From Solirubrobacterales bacterium 70-9 (GTDB taxonomy: Bacteria > Actinomycetota > Thermoleophilia > Solirubrobacterales > 70-9), in contig MKSH01000066.1 in the NCBI GenBank assembly GCA_001898095.1, positions 5,768 to 16,193 on the forward strand: a DNA stretch of 10,426 nt. The letters are read 5' to 3'. Every line of letters starts with the position of its first letter. Positions within the stretch are counted from its first letter, which is position 1. Below, one piece after another: positions 9,778-10,426 of the stretch. A program made the position numbers and the translations under genes. The notes under the pieces were generated by a model. That model saw only the letters and a list, made by a program, of their open reading frames with translations, ran no database searches and had not been told where the DNA came from.

Positions 9778-10426
9778 CTAGCCGGCGATCAGCTCCTGGT
9801 TGTCCAGATCGCGGTACCAAGGGCACATCCGGCGCAGCTCGCACCCGCCGCAACGGGGCTTCGGACGGCAGAGCGTGCGGCCGTGGCGGATCAGGTTGAC
9901 GTGCAGCTCGTAGGCGTCCTCGGGCGGCACGATCGCCAGCATCTCGTCGTGGGCGCGCTCCAGCGAGGCCTTCGCCGGGAAGAGCCCGAGGCGGCCGCCG
10001 ACCCGGTGGATGTGGACGTCGACCGGGATCTCCGGCAGGCCCCAGCTGAAGATCAGCACGCAGGCGGCGGTTTTGCGGCCCACCCCCGGCAGGCTCAGCA
10101 GGTACTCGCGCGACTCCTCGATCGGCGCGTCCTCGGTCCAGTCGAGGCTCGGTTCCGGCCCCAGCTCGCGCAGGATCGCCTGGATCCGCGGCGCCTTCTG
10201 CTGCGCCAGCCCGCCCGGCCGGATCGCGTCCTCGACCTCGGCCACCGGCGCGTCGCGCACCTCGTCCCAGGTCGGGAAGCGCTCGCGCAGCAATTTGAAG
10301 GCCCGGCCGCTGTTGCGGTCGTTCGTGTGCTGGGACAGGATCGTCAGCACCAGCTCGTCGATCGGCCGTCGATTAGGCTCGTTGACCGGCACTCCGTACA
10401 TCTCCCGCAGCCGTTCGCGGAGCGCG
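9778..10426 (-). CDS. nth: Endonuclease III-like DNA glycosylase/AP lyase (5' end probably outside window)
   Basis: This is a HhH-GPD base-excision repair enzyme. Counting from the ATG at 10401: the N-terminal helical region has ILSQHTNDRNSGRAF (21-35). The helix-hairpin-helix LPGVGRKTA (104-112) holds the catalytic Lys110. VDVHIHRV (127-134) holds the catalytic Asp128. A C-terminal 4Fe-4S loop uses Cys178, 184, 187 and 193. It should excise oxidised pyrimidines and cleave the abasic site. The frame is open upstream of that ATG to the window edge, encoding ALRERLRE in frame. This reads like the family's N-terminal helix leading into MYG, so the true start is probably beyond 10426. The SQHTNDRNSGRAF phrase places it in the Nth-like group rather than classical E. 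coli Nth, so the exact substrate range is uncertain. The Cys spacing is C-X5-C-X2-C-X5-C, one residue shorter in the first interval than in E. coli Nth. Confidence 0.9.
   Translation of the reverse strand, partial: ALRERLREMYGVPVNEPNRRPIDELVLTILSQHTNDRNSGRAFKLLRERFPTWDEVRDAPVAEVEDAIRPGGLAQQKAPRIQAILRELGPEPSLDWTEDAPIEESREYLLSLPGVGRKTAACVLIFSWGLPEIPVDVHIHRVGGRLGLFPAKASLERAHDEMLAIVPPEDAYELHVNLIRHGRTLCRPKPRCGGCELRRMCPWYRDLDNQELIAG

Noticed and set aside
9003..9899. Plus-strand open frame of 298 codons spanning the second spacer and the cytochrome gene
   Set aside because: It crosses repeat R2 and then runs antisense to both the cytochrome and the endonuclease III-like gene, whose haem and Fe-S motifs show which strand is coding.

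Overview
The window is GC-rich, bacterial and gene-dense. Its main content is a complete heat-shock chaperone operon on the minus strand, in the order dnaK-grpE-dnaJ-hspR-clpB (7360 down to 807). Control of dnaK by a MerR-type HspR repressor encoded in the same operon is an actinobacterial trait. The GC-rich codon use, GTG/TTG starts and a Gram-negative-like insertion in DnaK suggest a deep-branching actinobacterium. Thermoleophilia (Solirubrobacterales-like) is my best guess, but it is inferred from recall of the families and not from any search.

Layout. Positions 1-235 (minus) hold the N-terminal part of an unrecognised membrane protein whose 3' end lies outside the window. Positions 236-806 are non-coding and unusually rich in long inverted repeats. 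The chaperone operon follows; its junctions either touch or overlap by 1 nt, except for a 33-nt gap between grpE and dnaJ. A promoter with a 17-nt spacer and an extended -10 lies upstream of dnaK (7415-7443), with candidate operator repeats just downstream. The 7361-7608 spacer is divergent and leads on the plus strand to a secreted endonuclease/exonuclease/phosphatase-family protein (7609-8793). Positions 8794-9314 form a second repeat-rich spacer between convergent genes. On the minus strand there follow a membrane-anchored c-type cytochrome (9315-9728) and an endonuclease III-like DNA glycosylase (9778 to the window edge).

Function. DnaK, DnaJ and GrpE form the Hsp70 folding cycle. ClpB is the disaggregase that works with it. 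HspR is expected to repress the whole operon and to use DnaK as co-repressor, which closes a feedback loop. The three genes at the right are not functionally linked to the operon by anything visible here.

Most notable: the two repeat-rich spacers, about 8 kb apart, share two different repeat families. These occur in the same order and in the same orientation relative to the gene whose 3' end they follow (clpB on minus, the phosphatase-family gene on plus). One family folds into a hairpin that shows a compensatory base-pair change between copies. I see no CRISPR array, tRNA, rRNA, transposase or phage gene in the window.
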